The notes: a model not told the origin generated them from the letters alone. 57,411 nucleotides of DNA from Chloroflexota bacterium (GCA_009840355.1 VXNZ01000024.1:41599-99009); one strand, 5' to 3'; shown: positions 7,753-17,725, numbered from the stretch's first letter. A program made the numbers and translations.

Positions 7753-9564
7753 ATGAAGGAGAAGATACGAAATCTGTCAGTTATTGGGCTGGCGTTGGCG
7801 ATTGGATTGGCTGTGGTGGCATGCGGCAGTTCGGCTGCGCCTGCGCCTGCTGCTCCGTTGCCGCCGGTTGCTCCACAACCTCCACAGGCTGCTGTGCCGG
7901 CTGCAGCCGCGCCTGCATCAATGCCAACCGTGGCTGCGGTAATGGCAGCGCCAGCCGCGCCCGCACCTGCCCCGGCAGCTACCACCGCGCCCGCGCCCGC
8001 GATGATGGAGGCGGAGGAGACAGGCGAAGTCCAAAAGCCCATATCCAGGTCGGCAGCTGCGGCAGCGCCGGCTGCGCCTCAAAGTTCGGGCGGTCAAACG
8101 GCACAGTCACAGTTGCCGCCCGACCGCAAGGGTGGTCAGCCCGGAGCGACGACTTTCGCGGACTACGAGCGCACTCCGTTCGTATATGCGTCCGATGACA
8201 ACGTTTCGACCTTCAGTCTGGACACCGACCGCACTTCGTATCACCTTGCGCTGAACTGGGCGCGCGAGGGCTACGATGTGGAGCCGGATTCGGTGCGCGC
8301 GGAGGAGTGGATAAACGCTTTCAATTACGGGTACGCGCAGCCCTCGCAAGATGACAGCTTCGCGGTGCATACGGATGTCATTCCTCATCCGCTGGACGAT
8401 CGCATGGCACTGGCGCGCATCGCTTTCCAAGCTCCTGAACTGCGCGATGACGGCAGGCCCCTTAATGTAACGCTGGTGCTGGACGCCTCCGGCTCTATGG
8501 CGGATGGGGACAGGGTGGACATCGCGCGAGAAGCCGCTGAGAGCATCCGTAATAGCCTGCGCCGGGACGATCGAATCGCGGTGGTGCATTTCACGGATGA
8601 GGTTATCGACAAGCTCACCGTAGAGCATTCGAAACCGGACAGCAGGGATGTGCGCAGGTCTATTGACAGGCTTGACCACGGCGGCTCGACGAATGTTCAG
8701 GCCGGGCTTGACCTAGGCGTGCAGTTGGCGCATGAAGCGCGGTGGGAACGTCCTAATTCACATAACTATGTGATACTGATGTCGGACGGAGTGGCAAATG
8801 TCGATGCAACGAACCCGTTCGCAATACTGGAGTCTGCCGGAGACTATGACAACAGCAATCCGCTCCGGCTCATCACGATTGGCGTGGGCATACAGAACTA
8901 CAACGACTACTTGCTTGAGCAGTTGGCGCAGCACGGCAACGGCTGGTATCGCTATCTCGACGACACCGGGCAGGCGCGCGCGACCTTCAGCCGCGAGAAC
9001 TGGCTTGCGCTGTCGATTCCGTTCGCAGACCAGACGCGAGCGCAGGTTACTTGGAATCCGGAAGTTGTGCAGTCGTGGCGGATCGTAGGATACGAAAACC
9101 GAGTAACGGCTGACGAGAATTTCGCGCAGGCGCGCAAGGAATTCGCGGAGATACCTTCCGGCGCTGCGACTACTGTGTTCTATGAGTTGGAGTTGGTAGA
9201 GTATGCGAGACGGGGCGATGTACTGAATATGGGAGATGTCGAGGTGCGCTGGGTAACGCCGGTGAGCAACGAATCGAACCGTCAGCACGCGCAAGTACTG
9301 GCGAAGTACGACGATGCACCTAACGATAGGGATGGCGCTCTGCTGGAGCTTGGGGCGCTTGTCGCGCTGGCGTCAGACAGGTACAGCAGCCTGCCGTATC
9401 CGGATGCGCCGTATGACGTGCATGAAGACCTTGCTGTGCTGAAAAGTGACCTGCGGGACCTTGACAGACACGTCGGGGAACTGGCGGCTTACAGGGACTT
9501 CTCGTTCCTAATAGAGCACATCGCGCGGGATATTCCGAAGCAGGCTTCGGGGTATAGCCGTTAG
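7753..9564 (+). CDS. VWA-domain lipoprotein, YfbK-like with C-terminal DUF3520 region
   Basis: 603 residues. A type II signal peptide ends at VVAC (Cys24), so it is a lipid-anchored surface protein. Residues 26-130 are an Ala/Pro-rich linker. From about residue 135 there is the YfbK-type N-terminal region (FADYERTPFVYASDDNVSTF). A von Willebrand A domain follows, with an intact MIDAS motif DASGS at 244-248, GGSTN and MSDG. The C-terminal third matches the DUF3520 part of these proteins. The function is unknown; VWA domains bind metal and protein partners. The start is fixed by GGGAGG eight bases upstream. The gap before it (7558-7752) holds no other gene. Confidence 0.9.
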   Translation: MKEKIRNLSVIGLALAIGLAVVACGSSAAPAPAAPLPPVAPQPPQAAVPAAAAPASMPTVAAVMAAPAAPAPAPAATTAPAPAMMEAEETGEVQKPISRSAAAAAPAAPQSSGGQTAQSQLPPDRKGGQPGATTFADYERTPFVYASDDNVSTFSLDTDRTSYHLALNWAREGYDVEPDSVRAEEWINAFNYGYAQPSQDDSFAVHTDVIPHPLDDRMALARIAFQAPELRDDGRPLNVTLVLDASGSMADGDRVDIAREAAESIRNSLRRDDRIAVVHFTDEVIDKLTVEHSKPDSRDVRRSIDRLDHGGSTNVQAGLDLGVQLAHEARWERPNSHNYVILMSDGVANVDATNPFAILESAGDYDNSNPLRLITIGVGIQNYNDYLLEQLAQHGNGWYRYLDDTGQARATFSRENWLALSIPFADQTRAQVTWNPEVVQSWRIVGYENRVTADENFAQARKEFAEIPSGAATTVFYELELVEYARRGDVLNMGDVEVRWVTPVSNESNRQHAQVLAKYDDAPNDRDGALLELGALVALASDRYSSLPYPDAPYDVHEDLAVLKSDLRDLDRHVGELAAYRDFSFLIEHIARDIPKQASGYSR

Positions 9565-9734
9565 AGCATGAACCAACCGGATTTTCACGATGGGCAGGAC
9601 AGAGAGCGTTCGCATTCCTCTGTGCTGCCCTCAGGATTTTGGTTGAAGGCGTGCTGTCGGCTTTGTTACACTTTCAAGCAGTGTTCGGCGAGGCAAGGGT
9701 AACCATCCGTGGCGAATGACGAGGTTTCAGGCTT

Positions 9735-10034
9735 ATGGCAGAGGGTACGCGGCTGACAACGGACGAAGTGCGGCATATTGCGCTGCTGGCGCGCGTGGGG
9801 ATGACCGATGACGAGGTGGAGCTGATGCGCGACAATCTGTCGGACATTCTAGAGCAGTTCGAGGCGCTGAGTGGCGTGGATACGGGCGATCTGGAGCCTA
9901 CCGGACATTCCGTTGACCTGCTGTCCGTGATGCGCGCGGACGCGGCGCGACCATCGTTCGCGCGCGAAGACACGCTCGCCAACGCGCCGAACCGCGAAGG
10001 CGACCTGGTGCGTGTGAAGGCGGTATTGGAGTAG
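9735..10034 (+). CDS. gatC: Asp-tRNA(Asn)/Glu-tRNA(Gln) amidotransferase subunit C
   Basis: 99 residues with the GatC signature: [21 protein letters not shown] at the start, [21 protein letters not shown] in the middle and a [14 protein letters not shown] segment with a RxDxxxPS-like stretch. GatC is the small clamp subunit that stabilises GatA on GatB in transamidation of Glu-tRNA(Gln) and Asp-tRNA(Asn). It is 71 nt upstream of gatA on the same strand. gatB is not in the window and must be encoded elsewhere. Confidence 0.93.
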   Translation: MAEGTRLTTDEVRHIALLARVGMTDDEVELMRDNLSDILEQFEALSGVDTGDLEPTGHSVDLLSVMRADAARPSFAREDTLANAPNREGDLVRVKAVLE

Positions 10035-10105
10035 GGCGGTACGACACGCGCGGACATTGGCGGACACATATATGCCGGATATACGCCGGATATGATTGGG
10101 GATGT

Positions 10106-11575
10106 ATGAGCGATAGCTGGCTTGCCGGGCTTACGGCGCATGAGGCGAGAAGGCTGCTGGACGGCGGCGATATTACATCGGTGGAGCTTACTTCTGCCGT
10201 GCTTGGGCGCATCTCGCAGGTGGAAGACAGCGTGAGGGCGTTCGTTACGGTCACCGAAGACACTGCGATGGAGCAGGCAGAGCGTGCGGACGCGCGAATC
10301 GCTGCCGGCGACGCCATGCCGCTGACCGGCGTGCCGATGCTGCTCAAGGACAATATGATCACCAAAGGCATCCACACCACTTGTTCGTCGCGCATGCTCG
10401 AACACTTCGTGCCGCCATACGACGCGACCGTTACCGAAAGGTTGTACGCACAGGGCTCAGTACTAGTCGGCAAGGGTAATCTCGACGAATTCGCAATGGG
10501 TTCGTCGAATGAGAACTCTGCCTTTTATCCCACGCACAACCCGTGGTCGCTCGACCGCGTACCGGGCGGCAGCAGCGGCGGTCCTGCTGCTGCGGTCGCG
10601 GCTGACGAATGTCTATTCGCGCTCGGCTCGGACACCGGCGGCAGCATACGGCAGCCGGCATCGCTGTGCGGCGTCGTGGGAATGAAGCCGACATACGGCC
10701 TTGTCAGCAGATTCGGACTCGTCGCGTTCGCCAGTTCGCTCGACCAGATAGGCCCGATAACAAAAGACGTGCGAGACTGCGCTATCACGCTAAGCGCCAT
10801 CGCGGGCAATGACCCCAACGACTCGACATCTCTGAGCTTGGATGTGCCGGACTACACGCAGGCGCTTGGCGAAGACTTGCGCGGGCTGCGGATTGGCATC
10901 CCGGTCGAATACTTCGTGGACGGGCTGGACGCCGGCGTGGAGAGCGCGGTGCGAGACGCCATGGATGTGCTGCGTTCGCTAGGTGCTGAGGTGGAAGAGA
11001 CGTCGCTGCCGAGCACGCCATACGCGCTTGCAGTGTACTACATCATCGCGCCATGCGAGGCATCCGCGAATCTGGCGCGCTATGACGGCGTGAAGTACGG
11101 CTTTTCAGTGCAAGATGCGGACGGCGTATGGGACGCGCTGGAAAAGACGCGGCAATATGGCTTTGGCCCCGAGGTCAAGCGGCGCATAATGCTGGGCACA
11201 TACGCGCTGTCGGCGGGCTATTACGACGCATATTACTTGCAGGCGCAGCGCGTGAGAACGCTGATACGCCGTGAGTTCGAGCAAGCCTTCTCGCAGTACG
11301 ACGCGGTGGTAATGCCGACATCGCCAACAGTGGCATTCAAGCTTGGTGAGAAAACCGCAGACCCGCTGCAAATGTACCTAAACGACATCCTGACGATCCC
11401 CGCGAACATCGCCGGCATACCGGGCATATCCGTGCCGGCAGGAATGTCCGACGGACTGCCCGTAGGCATGCAAATAATGGGCCCCGCCCTAAGCGAAGAA
11501 ACGCTGCTGCGAGTAGCTTACGCCTACGAACAAGCCACCAACTTCCGCGCCACTTACGGCACGCCCCCGCTGTAA
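10106..11575 (+). CDS. gatA: Asp-tRNA(Asn)/Glu-tRNA(Gln) amidotransferase subunit A
   Basis: 489 residues, full length for GatA, the amidase-signature subunit that releases ammonia from glutamine for tRNA-dependent amidation. The Ser-cisSer-Lys triad is complete: Lys81 in LLKDN, cis-Ser156 in PGGSSGG and the nucleophile Ser180 in DTGGSIR. The GatA-type segments [19 protein letters not shown] and [21 protein letters not shown] separate it clearly from the three generic amidases near 45-50 kb. The ATG at 10106 follows a GGGGA-rich stretch. It probably forms an operon with gatC. Confidence 0.95.
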   Translation: MSDSWLAGLTAHEARRLLDGGDITSVELTSAVLGRISQVEDSVRAFVTVTEDTAMEQAERADARIAAGDAMPLTGVPMLLKDNMITKGIHTTCSSRMLEHFVPPYDATVTERLYAQGSVLVGKGNLDEFAMGSSNENSAFYPTHNPWSLDRVPGGSSGGPAAAVAADECLFALGSDTGGSIRQPASLCGVVGMKPTYGLVSRFGLVAFASSLDQIGPITKDVRDCAITLSAIAGNDPNDSTSLSLDVPDYTQALGEDLRGLRIGIPVEYFVDGLDAGVESAVRDAMDVLRSLGAEVEETSLPSTPYALAVYYIIAPCEASANLARYDGVKYGFSVQDADGVWDALEKTRQYGFGPEVKRRIMLGTYALSAGYYDAYYLQAQRVRTLIRREFEQAFSQYDAVVMPTSPTVAFKLGEKTADPLQMYLNDILTIPANIAGIPGISVPAGMSDGLPVGMQIMGPALSEETLLRVAYAYEQATNFRATYGTPPL

Positions 11576-11603
11576 CCCGTGGGCACGCCTCAATATGCAG
11601 GCG

Positions 11604-11627
11604 GATGGTTAGCCATGCCTAACCATC
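11604..11627. terminator. Inverted repeat after gatA, possible terminator
   Basis: GATGGTTAG and CTAACCATC form a perfect 9-bp stem with loop CCATGC about 28 nt after the gatA stop. No T-tract follows, so an intrinsic terminator is uncertain; it could equally be a repeat unit. Confidence 0.4.
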
Positions 11628-11682
11628 GTTAGGATGGATGGCAATAATGCGCTCCGATCCGCTTGTCCCGCCATTCGCAGTT

Positions 11683-12465
11683 TTATTCAGCATCCCTACG
11701 CCGCAACTCTTCCCGCAGGCGTGCGATTTCAGCTTCATTAGCCATGCGCACTGCACGATGTTCGGCGATTTCGTTCTCATGAGCCTCGCGCTCATTTTCG
11801 CGCGCCTCACGCTCGGCACGGAGTCGGGCTCGTTGGTTGTCGCGAGCCATGCGCTCAGCAAGGAGTTCGGCGCGTGTCTCTTCCAGGCTGTCGTGCGCTT
11901 CTAGCGCCTCATAACCGCCGGGTATAATTTTGCGGGCGTCGCGGTCATACACATCCAGCCGATCGTCGCCCCAGTAGATGTCGATGTTCAGCAGCGGGCT
12001 GTATGACCAGATGTTGCCGTCTTCGTTCGTATGCACCTCGAACGGCTGGTATTCGCCGTCCACTAGCCTCTCTCCCAGCAGCGGAAAGCCATAGAAGTCC
12101 CCGCCGGTCGAGTCGTAGCGCCAGTATTCGCTGATACCGATGTTCGCGTACAGATCGCGCTTGCCGGCGCCGTCGTAGTTCGCAGTGCGCTCGGACGCGA
12201 TTCCCTGCACGAAATCGGGCTACTTACCCACTTCCCAAATCAGGTATCCGTGCCGATCGTGGATGCCACCCGTATCCACGCCGAGCGCCACAGGCAGGTC
12301 CGGCGATACTCGGTGATTTCTGTCCGTGCGGTCATAGTACACGGATGTGTTGAAGTCCGTGAACACAGGGAACTCGCATAGGCGGTAGATGAGTGCTAGG
12401 GCAGTGTATAAGAGCGTGGGATTTTGATGCATGGCTTCGGGCAAAGTGCCGGGGTCGCCCAACAC
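11683..12465 (-). pseudogene. Uma2 family (DUF820) nuclease-like gene with one in-frame TAG
   Basis: Reads from MLGDPGTLPEAMHQNPTLLY through VYYDRTDRNHRVSPDLPVAL to EVGK, meets TAG at 12220-12222, then continues in the same frame with PDFVQGIASERTANYD. The rest is AGKRDLYANIGISEYWRYD, the conserved core of Uma2 proteins (PD-(D/E)XK fold). A single nonsense codon interrupts an otherwise complete gene of about 257 codons. The C-terminal 70 residues are a charged Glu/Arg-rich coiled coil typical of the family. The distal part could only be made by readthrough or by re-initiation at the GTG at 12210. Uma2 genes are common multicopy accessory genes of uncertain role. Confidence 0.8.
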
Positions 12466-12552
12466 TCCATCTTCTCACCATCGCCGATGTGCGGTGCGCC
12501 TTTGCCGGCAATTGTAGAAGGTGTCTAGTGCGAATGCCGTCCCGAACCTTTT

Positions 12553-12590
12553 AGCCTCTTCCCACTAACGTGGAAGGCTAAGATGGGAGG
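12553..12590. repeat. Dispersed short palindrome, copy 2
   Basis: AGCCTCTTCCCACTAACGTG followed by GAAGGCTAAGATGGGAGG forms an imperfect hairpin between the Uma2 remnant and the next gene. It has the same CTTCCC/GGAAGG core and G-rich tail as the other copies. Confidence 0.55.
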
Positions 12591-12630
12591 CAAGGCCACG
12601 GCGATCGAAACTCCGCGTCGTTACGCACGC

Positions 12631-13716
12631 CTACCGCGCCGCCAGCCGCTTCACCGCATCCTCATCTAGTTCAACGCCGAGACCGGGCCCCGTTGGCACG
12701 GCTAGATAGCCGTCAACGACTTCCAGAGGCTCTTTCAGCACGGGGATCTCGTCGCGGATGGAGATTGGCTCGATGTTGTATTCCTGCGAGTATGGGACGA
12801 CATCGGCGTATGCGGCGCAGAAGTGTAGGTGCGCGACGGTGCTGATGATGGGCTGCGTGTTGTGCACGGTGATAGGCTTGCCAAACGCCTTGCACAATGC
12901 GGCGATGCGCTGGAATTCGGTGAAGCCGGGCGCCTTCACGATGTCCGGCTGTATGATGTCCACCTTGCCCCGCAGTATCAGGTCGCGGTATTCGTACTGT
13001 GTGTAAATCATCTCGCCCGACGCGATGGGGATGTCGAGAGCGTCCGCGATGGTCGCAAGTCCCTCTAGGTCGTAGTGTGGTCGCGGCTCTTCAAAGTGGA
13101 ACACGCCCAGCGATTCGAGTGCCTTGCCGATTTCCATTGCGTGGTGCACGGAGTACGCGCCATTCACATCGACGAGTATGTCTATATCATCGCCGACAGC
13201 CGCCCGCACCTCGGTCACGGTGGCGATGGTGTAGTCGCGCGCGTCGTCCATCGCGCCGGGTATTGCGCTGTGCAGCTTGTATCCGGAATAGCCTTGTTCG
13301 ACGAAGGACGCCGCCCTGCGCCCTTCGTCGAGCGGTGTCATATCGCGGCGCATGGAGCTTGCGTACATGCGAATCTTGTCGCGCTTCATGCCGCCGAGCA
13401 GGTTGGATATGGGCTGTCCGAGCGCCTTGCCCTTGATGTCCCAGAGCGCGATGTCCAAGCCCGATATGGCGCACCAAACCGCGCCGCCAAGCTCATACCC
13501 ATTCGCCGCGCGCTCCATATCGTCGAAGCGCACCGCCGTCTCCGTGGGGTCTTTGCCGACGAGCGAGGGCTTGAGCAAGTCTTCTACCAGCGCCTTTATG
13601 ACGGTGGGCTGCCGGCGAAAGCACTCGCCTATGCCCACGATGCCCTCGTCCGTATGGACGCGCACGAACGGGAAACTGCGGTCGAGTATCAAGCATTCCA
13701 CATCGGTGATCTTCAT
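12631..13716 (-). CDS. Enolase-superfamily dehydratase/racemase (MR/MLE group), paralogue 1
   Basis: 361 residues with the two-domain mandelate racemase/muconate lactonizing fold, acting by metal-assisted proton abstraction alpha to a carboxylate. Predicted Mg ligands are Asp183 (VDVNG), Glu209 (FEEP) and Glu235 (SGE). The base positions are Lys147 in YKLH (KxH rather than KxK) and a His285-Asp258 dyad (TVHNTQ, QPD). The His/Asp dyad points to acid-sugar dehydration or racemisation rather than cycloisomerisation; the substrate cannot be told. GGACG lies before the ATG. One of four superfamily genes in the window, and distant from the pair near 38-42 kb. Confidence 0.88.
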   Translation of the reverse strand: MKITDVECLILDRSFPFVRVHTDEGIVGIGECFRRQPTVIKALVEDLLKPSLVGKDPTETAVRFDDMERAANGYELGGAVWCAISGLDIALWDIKGKALGQPISNLLGGMKRDKIRMYASSMRRDMTPLDEGRRAASFVEQGYSGYKLHSAIPGAMDDARDYTIATVTEVRAAVGDDIDILVDVNGAYSVHHAMEIGKALESLGVFHFEEPRPHYDLEGLATIADALDIPIASGEMIYTQYEYRDLILRGKVDIIQPDIVKAPGFTEFQRIAALCKAFGKPITVHNTQPIISTVAHLHFCAAYADVVPYSQEYNIEPISIRDEIPVLKEPLEVVDGYLAVPTGPGLGVELDEDAVKRLAAR

Positions 13717-13844
13717 AGCGAATCGTCCTTATCTCCCTTCCCCGTTGATGAGGCAGGTCAGGATGGCGTGTCTGTATAGGCCCAACCAAAACGCGGATGC
13801 AGGTTCAAACAGGCTCACGCAGGCAGGCTCACGCAGCGACAGGG

Positions 13845-14186
13845 TTAAACCGCGTCAACACCGCGTTCGCCCGTGCGCACTCTGATGGTGTCTTCGATGG
13901 GCTGTATGAATATCTTGCCATCGCCAATCTCGCCGGTGCGTGCGGACTCGACGATGATGTCCACCACCTGATCGACATCGGAATCGTTCACCACCAGTTC
14001 CAACTTGACCTTCGGCAGCATATCCACGACGATCGGCTGCCCCGCGCGCCCGGTGTGCACGATGCCGCGCTGCCCGCCGCGTCCCGTAACCTGCGTGGCA
14101 TTCAGTCCGTAGTAGCCCGCTTCGCCCAGCGAGTCCTTCACGGCAGTGAGTTTTTCGGGCCTTATGATTGCTTCTACCTTCTTCAC
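13845..14186 (-). CDS. glnK: PII nitrogen regulatory protein GlnK/GlnB
   Basis: 113 residues, starting MKKVEAIIRPEKL and containing LPKVKLELVV and the GEIGDGKIFI motif that binds ATP/ADP. PII trimers report 2-oxoglutarate and energy status and plug ammonium channels with their T-loop. Here the T-loop reads VHTGRAGQPIVVD, so the position of the uridylylated Tyr51 is Ile52 and the Ser49 site is also absent; control by UMPylation is therefore unlikely. It lies 147 nt downstream of the ammonium transporter on the same strand, the usual amt-glnK pairing, which suggests GlnK rather than GlnB. Confidence 0.93.
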   Translation of the reverse strand: MKKVEAIIRPEKLTAVKDSLGEAGYYGLNATQVTGRGGQRGIVHTGRAGQPIVVDMLPKVKLELVVNDSDVDQVVDIIVESARTGEIGDGKIFIQPIEDTIRVRTGERGVDAV

Positions 14187-14333
14187 GCTTCACCTCCCCG
14201 CGCTGCTGTCCGCGCTGTTGCCTGTGCGATTGGTTGTACAATTTGGCATAAGATTGACCATTTTCTTGTCAGATATGGTTATGTGCGTCCCTTCCCTCAC
14301 GAGAAGGAATGGACAAAGAAAATGCGGCGAATG

Positions 14334-15539
14334 CTAGAGCCTGTATGCAGGCTCTTCGTGTTCCGCCAAGTCCAAGCCGATAGCCTCGCTGTTTTCGGAG
14401 ACGCGCAAGCCAATGGTGTACTTCAGCGCCAGCAGGATTATCGCGGTTACTGCGAATGCCCAGCCCCATGTGGCGACGATGGATATGAGCTGAATGCCAA
14501 TCTGCGAGAAGCGGGATACCCCTTCCTCCAATGCGCCAAAGCCGATTCCCACGAACAGTCCGGTCGCGATGCCGCCCCAAGTGCCGCCGATGCCGTGCAC
14601 GCCCCAGACGGACAGTGCGTCGTCAAGCTTCATATTGATTAGGAAGCGCGCCGCGATCGCGCAAAGCACGCCGCCTACGACACCGATGATGATTGCGGGC
14701 ATAGGTCCGACGAATCCAGCCGCCGGTGTTATCGCCACAAGCCCTGCGACCGCACCGGATGCCGCGCCGATGACGGATACCTTGCCGTCTTTTATCCAAG
14801 AGAAGCCCGCCCAGCCGATTGCGCCTGCCGCTGCCGCCGTGTTCGTTACGACGAATGCGTTGACCGCAGTGCCATCTGCCGCGAGCGCAGAGCCTGCGTT
14901 AAAGCCGAACCAGCCGAACCAGAGCATGCCAGTGCCAAGCACGACCATCGGCACATTGTGAGACTCCATCGGTTCGGAGCCGAAGCCAAGCCGCTTACCC
15001 ACGATGAGCGCCGCGGCGAGCGCGCCTACGCCGGATGTGATGTGAACGACATTGCCGCCCGCGAAGTCCAGCGCGCCCAGATTGAATATCCAGCCGCCTT
15101 CTGCCCAGACCCAGTGCGCGACCGGCGCATAGACCAGAGTAACCCACAGTATCATGAACAGCACATAAGCGCTGAACTTCATGCGCTCCGCGAACGCGCC
15201 CGTGAGTATGGCAGGGGCAATGATGGCGAACATGCCCTGAAACATCATGAACAGAAGGGGCGGTATGCCTCCGTCAGTCCCGACCTCGGGGCTCACGCCG
15301 CTCAGCCCGAATAGGCTGAAGTCGCCGAACAGCCCTCCGACGGATGGTCCGAAGGCGATTGTGTAGCCCCATAGTACCCAAACTACGCCAATTATCCCCA
15401 TACTCATGAGGCTGTGCATAATCGTGGCGGAAGCGTTCTTGCTGCGTGCCAGGCCTGCGTAGAACAACGCCAGCCCCGGTGTCATGAAAAGCACCAGCGC
15501 AGAAGACACGAGCATCCAAGCTATATTTCCCTGTTCCAA
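14334..15539 (-). CDS. amt: Ammonium transporter Amt
   Basis: About 401 residues and 11 predicted membrane segments. The twin pore histidines are present in GGNVVHITSG and in VWGVHGIGGTWG, equivalent to His168 and His318 of AmtB. Other landmarks are ALFYAGLARSKN near the N-terminus and VLGTGMLWFGWFGFNAGSA. The protein conducts NH3 or NH4+ into the cell. I choose a TTG start at 15539 because GGGAGG sits seven bases before it; an upstream in-frame TTG has no such site. The order amt then glnK implies PII-controlled ammonium uptake. Confidence 0.93.
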   Translation of the reverse strand: MEQGNIAWMLVSSALVLFMTPGLALFYAGLARSKNASATIMHSLMSMGIIGVVWVLWGYTIAFGPSVGGLFGDFSLFGLSGVSPEVGTDGGIPPLLFMMFQGMFAIIAPAILTGAFAERMKFSAYVLFMILWVTLVYAPVAHWVWAEGGWIFNLGALDFAGGNVVHITSGVGALAAALIVGKRLGFGSEPMESHNVPMVVLGTGMLWFGWFGFNAGSALAADGTAVNAFVVTNTAAAAGAIGWAGFSWIKDGKVSVIGAASGAVAGLVAITPAAGFVGPMPAIIIGVVGGVLCAIAARFLINMKLDDALSVWGVHGIGGTWGGIATGLFVGIGFGALEEGVSRFSQIGIQLISIVATWGWAFAVTAIILLALKYTIGLRVSENSEAIGLDLAEHEEPAYRL

Positions 15540-15749
15540 AATCAATCCCTCCCGATGTGATGCAACGACCAAGTCGCGTGTTACTTGACCGCGTGAGTAT
15601 AAACAACCACAGTCTCGATTGTCTATCCTGCCAGCCCGGAATTGAGATGACCGTACAAGAAGATTCTACGTAACACTGGCAACCACAAACCATCTTACAC
15701 GCATACCACAAGCCCTCTAGAGCCCTTCGATTATTCATCTATTCAATTT

Positions 15750-15843
15750 CATTTCGAGCGAAGCGAGAAATCTAATCTCGTTGACTTCGGACAGGCTTGT
15801 TTCGATACGGAGATTTTATGCCCTTCACGTCGTTCAGGGTGAC
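15750..15843 (-). repeat. 94-bp intergenic repeat, copy A
   Basis: Its reverse complement matches 27465-27557 over the whole length, including GTCACCCTGAACGA, GTGAAGGG, AAACAAGCCTG, AGTCAACG and TCTCGCTTCGCTCGAAATG, with scattered substitutions. It occupies the gap between amt and the methyltransferase gene. The two copies are inverted relative to each other, about 11.7 kb apart. Confidence 0.8.
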
Positions 15844-15943
15844 AACTGAAATGCCCTGACAACCCCTCTATCCATCGTGTTACTATTACTTGTTAAGAAG
15901 ATAATTGCTTAACAATGTCCAATATGAAAGGCGGTCAAAATCC

Positions 15944-16573
15944 GTGAACAGCGAAAACAAGGTGCAATGGGTCTATGCATCCGAGAACAACCAACAGCTC
16001 CAAGAGCGATACGACGAATGGGCGGAGGAATACGACGGCGATCTGACGGACGACTTCGGCTATGTGATGCCGCGAATGGCTGCGGAGATATTCGAGCGTT
16101 TCGTACCGAAAGACGGAAAAGTGCTAGACGCCGGCGCAGGCACCGGACTTGTAGGTGTGGAGCTGAACCGGCTCGGATATGCGGACATCGAGGCGATGGA
16201 CATGTCGAGCGGGATGCTGGAGCAGGCATCCGCTAAGGGTGTGTACGGCGCGGTGCACCGCATGGTCATGGGCGAGACGCTCGGCTTCGACACCGACACA
16301 TTCGACGCAGCCATCGGCGTTGGCGTGCTGACGCTCGGACATGCGCCGGCTAGTTCGCTCGACGAACTAGTGCGTGTTACCAAGCAGGGCGGCTGCGTCG
16401 CCTTTACGCTGCGGCCGGATATCTACGAAGAGAACGGCTTCCGCACCAAGCAAGAGCAGCTCGTATGCGATGGCAAGTGGGAACTCGTCGAGGCAACGGA
16501 CGCATTTTACGGCATGCCAAAGGGTGAACCGGATGTGCAGTTTCAGGTCTGGATTTACAGGGTGACCGCCTAA
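15944..16573 (+). CDS. Class I SAM-dependent methyltransferase
   Basis: 209 residues from a GTG start with GAAAGGCGG ten bases before it; the open frame extends further upstream but without a site. Motif I is VLDAGAGTGLVGVEL, followed by an acidic loop at DIEAMDMSSGML and a FDAAIGVGVLTLGHAP motif. The opening ERYDEWAEEYDGDLTDDFGY resembles the WBSCR27/Mettl27-like group of small-molecule methyltransferases. The substrate is unknown. The stop TAA overlaps the ATG of truD (TAATG), so translation of the two genes is coupled. The preceding gap (15540-15943) holds the repeat above and nothing else recognisable. Confidence 0.85.
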   Translation: MNSENKVQWVYASENNQQLQERYDEWAEEYDGDLTDDFGYVMPRMAAEIFERFVPKDGKVLDAGAGTGLVGVELNRLGYADIEAMDMSSGMLEQASAKGVYGAVHRMVMGETLGFDTDTFDAAIGVGVLTLGHAPASSLDELVRVTKQGGCVAFTLRPDIYEENGFRTKQEQLVCDGKWELVEATDAFYGMPKGEPDVQFQVWIYRVTA

Positions 16574-17685
16574 TGACCGCTGCGTCGCTCGAATCATTCC
16601 CTGCGACCGGCGGCGACGCGCAGCCTGGCGCAGGAATTGTCACACAGACCGATGTAAGTGAAGAACTGCTCCGATTCTCGTGGGACGACCTGCCGGCGGC
16701 GAGTGTGAACTTCGCGGGAACGGGCGGCGCTCTCCGCGCAAGCATCGACGACTTCATCGTTGAAGAAATCCCCAGCTACCTGCCAAGCGGCATCGGCGTG
16801 CACGCATACGCCCATATCGAAAAGCGCGGACTGACTACGATGGACGTCCTATCCGCGCTCGCGGCGAATGGCGTTCCACGCGGCGCAGTGGGATTCGCAG
16901 GGCAGAAGGACAAGTACGCGGTCGCGCGGCAGTGGATAAGCGTGCCAGCCGAACACGCCGCCGCATTCACAACACTCGACGATGTGGACGGCTTGACTGT
17001 GCTAGAAACATCGCTGCACCGTAACAAGCTCGGACTGGGACACCTGCGCGGCAACCGCTTCACTGTGCGCGTCCGTAATCCCCGCGACGATTGGCGCGAC
17101 ATTGTCGAGCCTACGCTCGAACATCTGCGTCGAGTTGGTGTGCCCAACTACTTCGGGCCGCAGAGATTCGGCACATTCAACACGAACATCGCCGACGGCC
17201 TGCGCCTAATCAAAGGCGAACGGATGCGAGTTGACCGCAGGATGAAGCGTTTCTACCAGTCCGCATTGCAATCTCACCTGTTCAACCTGCTGCTCAAGCG
17301 GCGCATCGAAACCGGGTTGTTCGATGCGGTGGTGCTGGGCGACCGGGCACAGCGCCACGACAGCGGCGGCATGTTCGTCGTCGATGACCCGGCTATCGAA
17401 TCAGAGCGCGCCAAGCGTCTGGAAATCAGCGCGGCATTGCCGCTGTTTGGGCGCAAGGTGCGCATCAGCGAAGGTGCTGCCGGCGAGATGGAATCTCAAG
17501 TACTGGCGCAATTCGCGCTCGAATACGACCAATTCCGCCGCATACCCGGCGCGCGACGTATCAGCCGTATCCGCTTAGACGCCGCCGCAATCTCGTCTGC
17601 CGAAGACGGCTACTTCGTGCAATTCACCTTGCCCAAAGGCGCCTACGCAACCAGCCTGATGCGCGAACTGATGAAGTCCGCCTGA
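16573..17685 (+). CDS. truD: tRNA pseudouridine synthase TruD
   Basis: 370 residues. TruD makes pseudouridine at tRNA(Glu) position 13. The catalytic motif FAGQKDKYAVARQW is intact with Asp113, and the motifs NYFGPQRFG, FYQSALQSHLFN and the C-terminal FTLPKGAYATSLMREL are characteristic. There is an N-terminal extension of some 30 residues compared with the Escherichia coli enzyme; its ATG is fixed by overlap with the upstream stop, although an internal start is possible. Co-translation with the methyltransferase gene may hint at a shared RNA-modification role, but that is only positional. Confidence 0.95.
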   Translation: MTAASLESFPATGGDAQPGAGIVTQTDVSEELLRFSWDDLPAASVNFAGTGGALRASIDDFIVEEIPSYLPSGIGVHAYAHIEKRGLTTMDVLSALAANGVPRGAVGFAGQKDKYAVARQWISVPAEHAAAFTTLDDVDGLTVLETSLHRNKLGLGHLRGNRFTVRVRNPRDDWRDIVEPTLEHLRRVGVPNYFGPQRFGTFNTNIADGLRLIKGERMRVDRRMKRFYQSALQSHLFNLLLKRRIETGLFDAVVLGDRAQRHDSGGMFVVDDPAIESERAKRLEISAALPLFGRKVRISEGAAGEMESQVLAQFALEYDQFRRIPGARRISRIRLDAAAISSAEDGYFVQFTLPKGAYATSLMRELMKSA

Positions 17686-17725
17686 CCCGAATTGGCGAGC
17701 GTGAACAGAATAGTGCAACTCTCTT

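Noticed and set aside
13797-14642. 281-codon plus-strand frame across glnK and amt
   Set aside because: It overlaps two certain genes on the other strand and their gap, and shows no motif.
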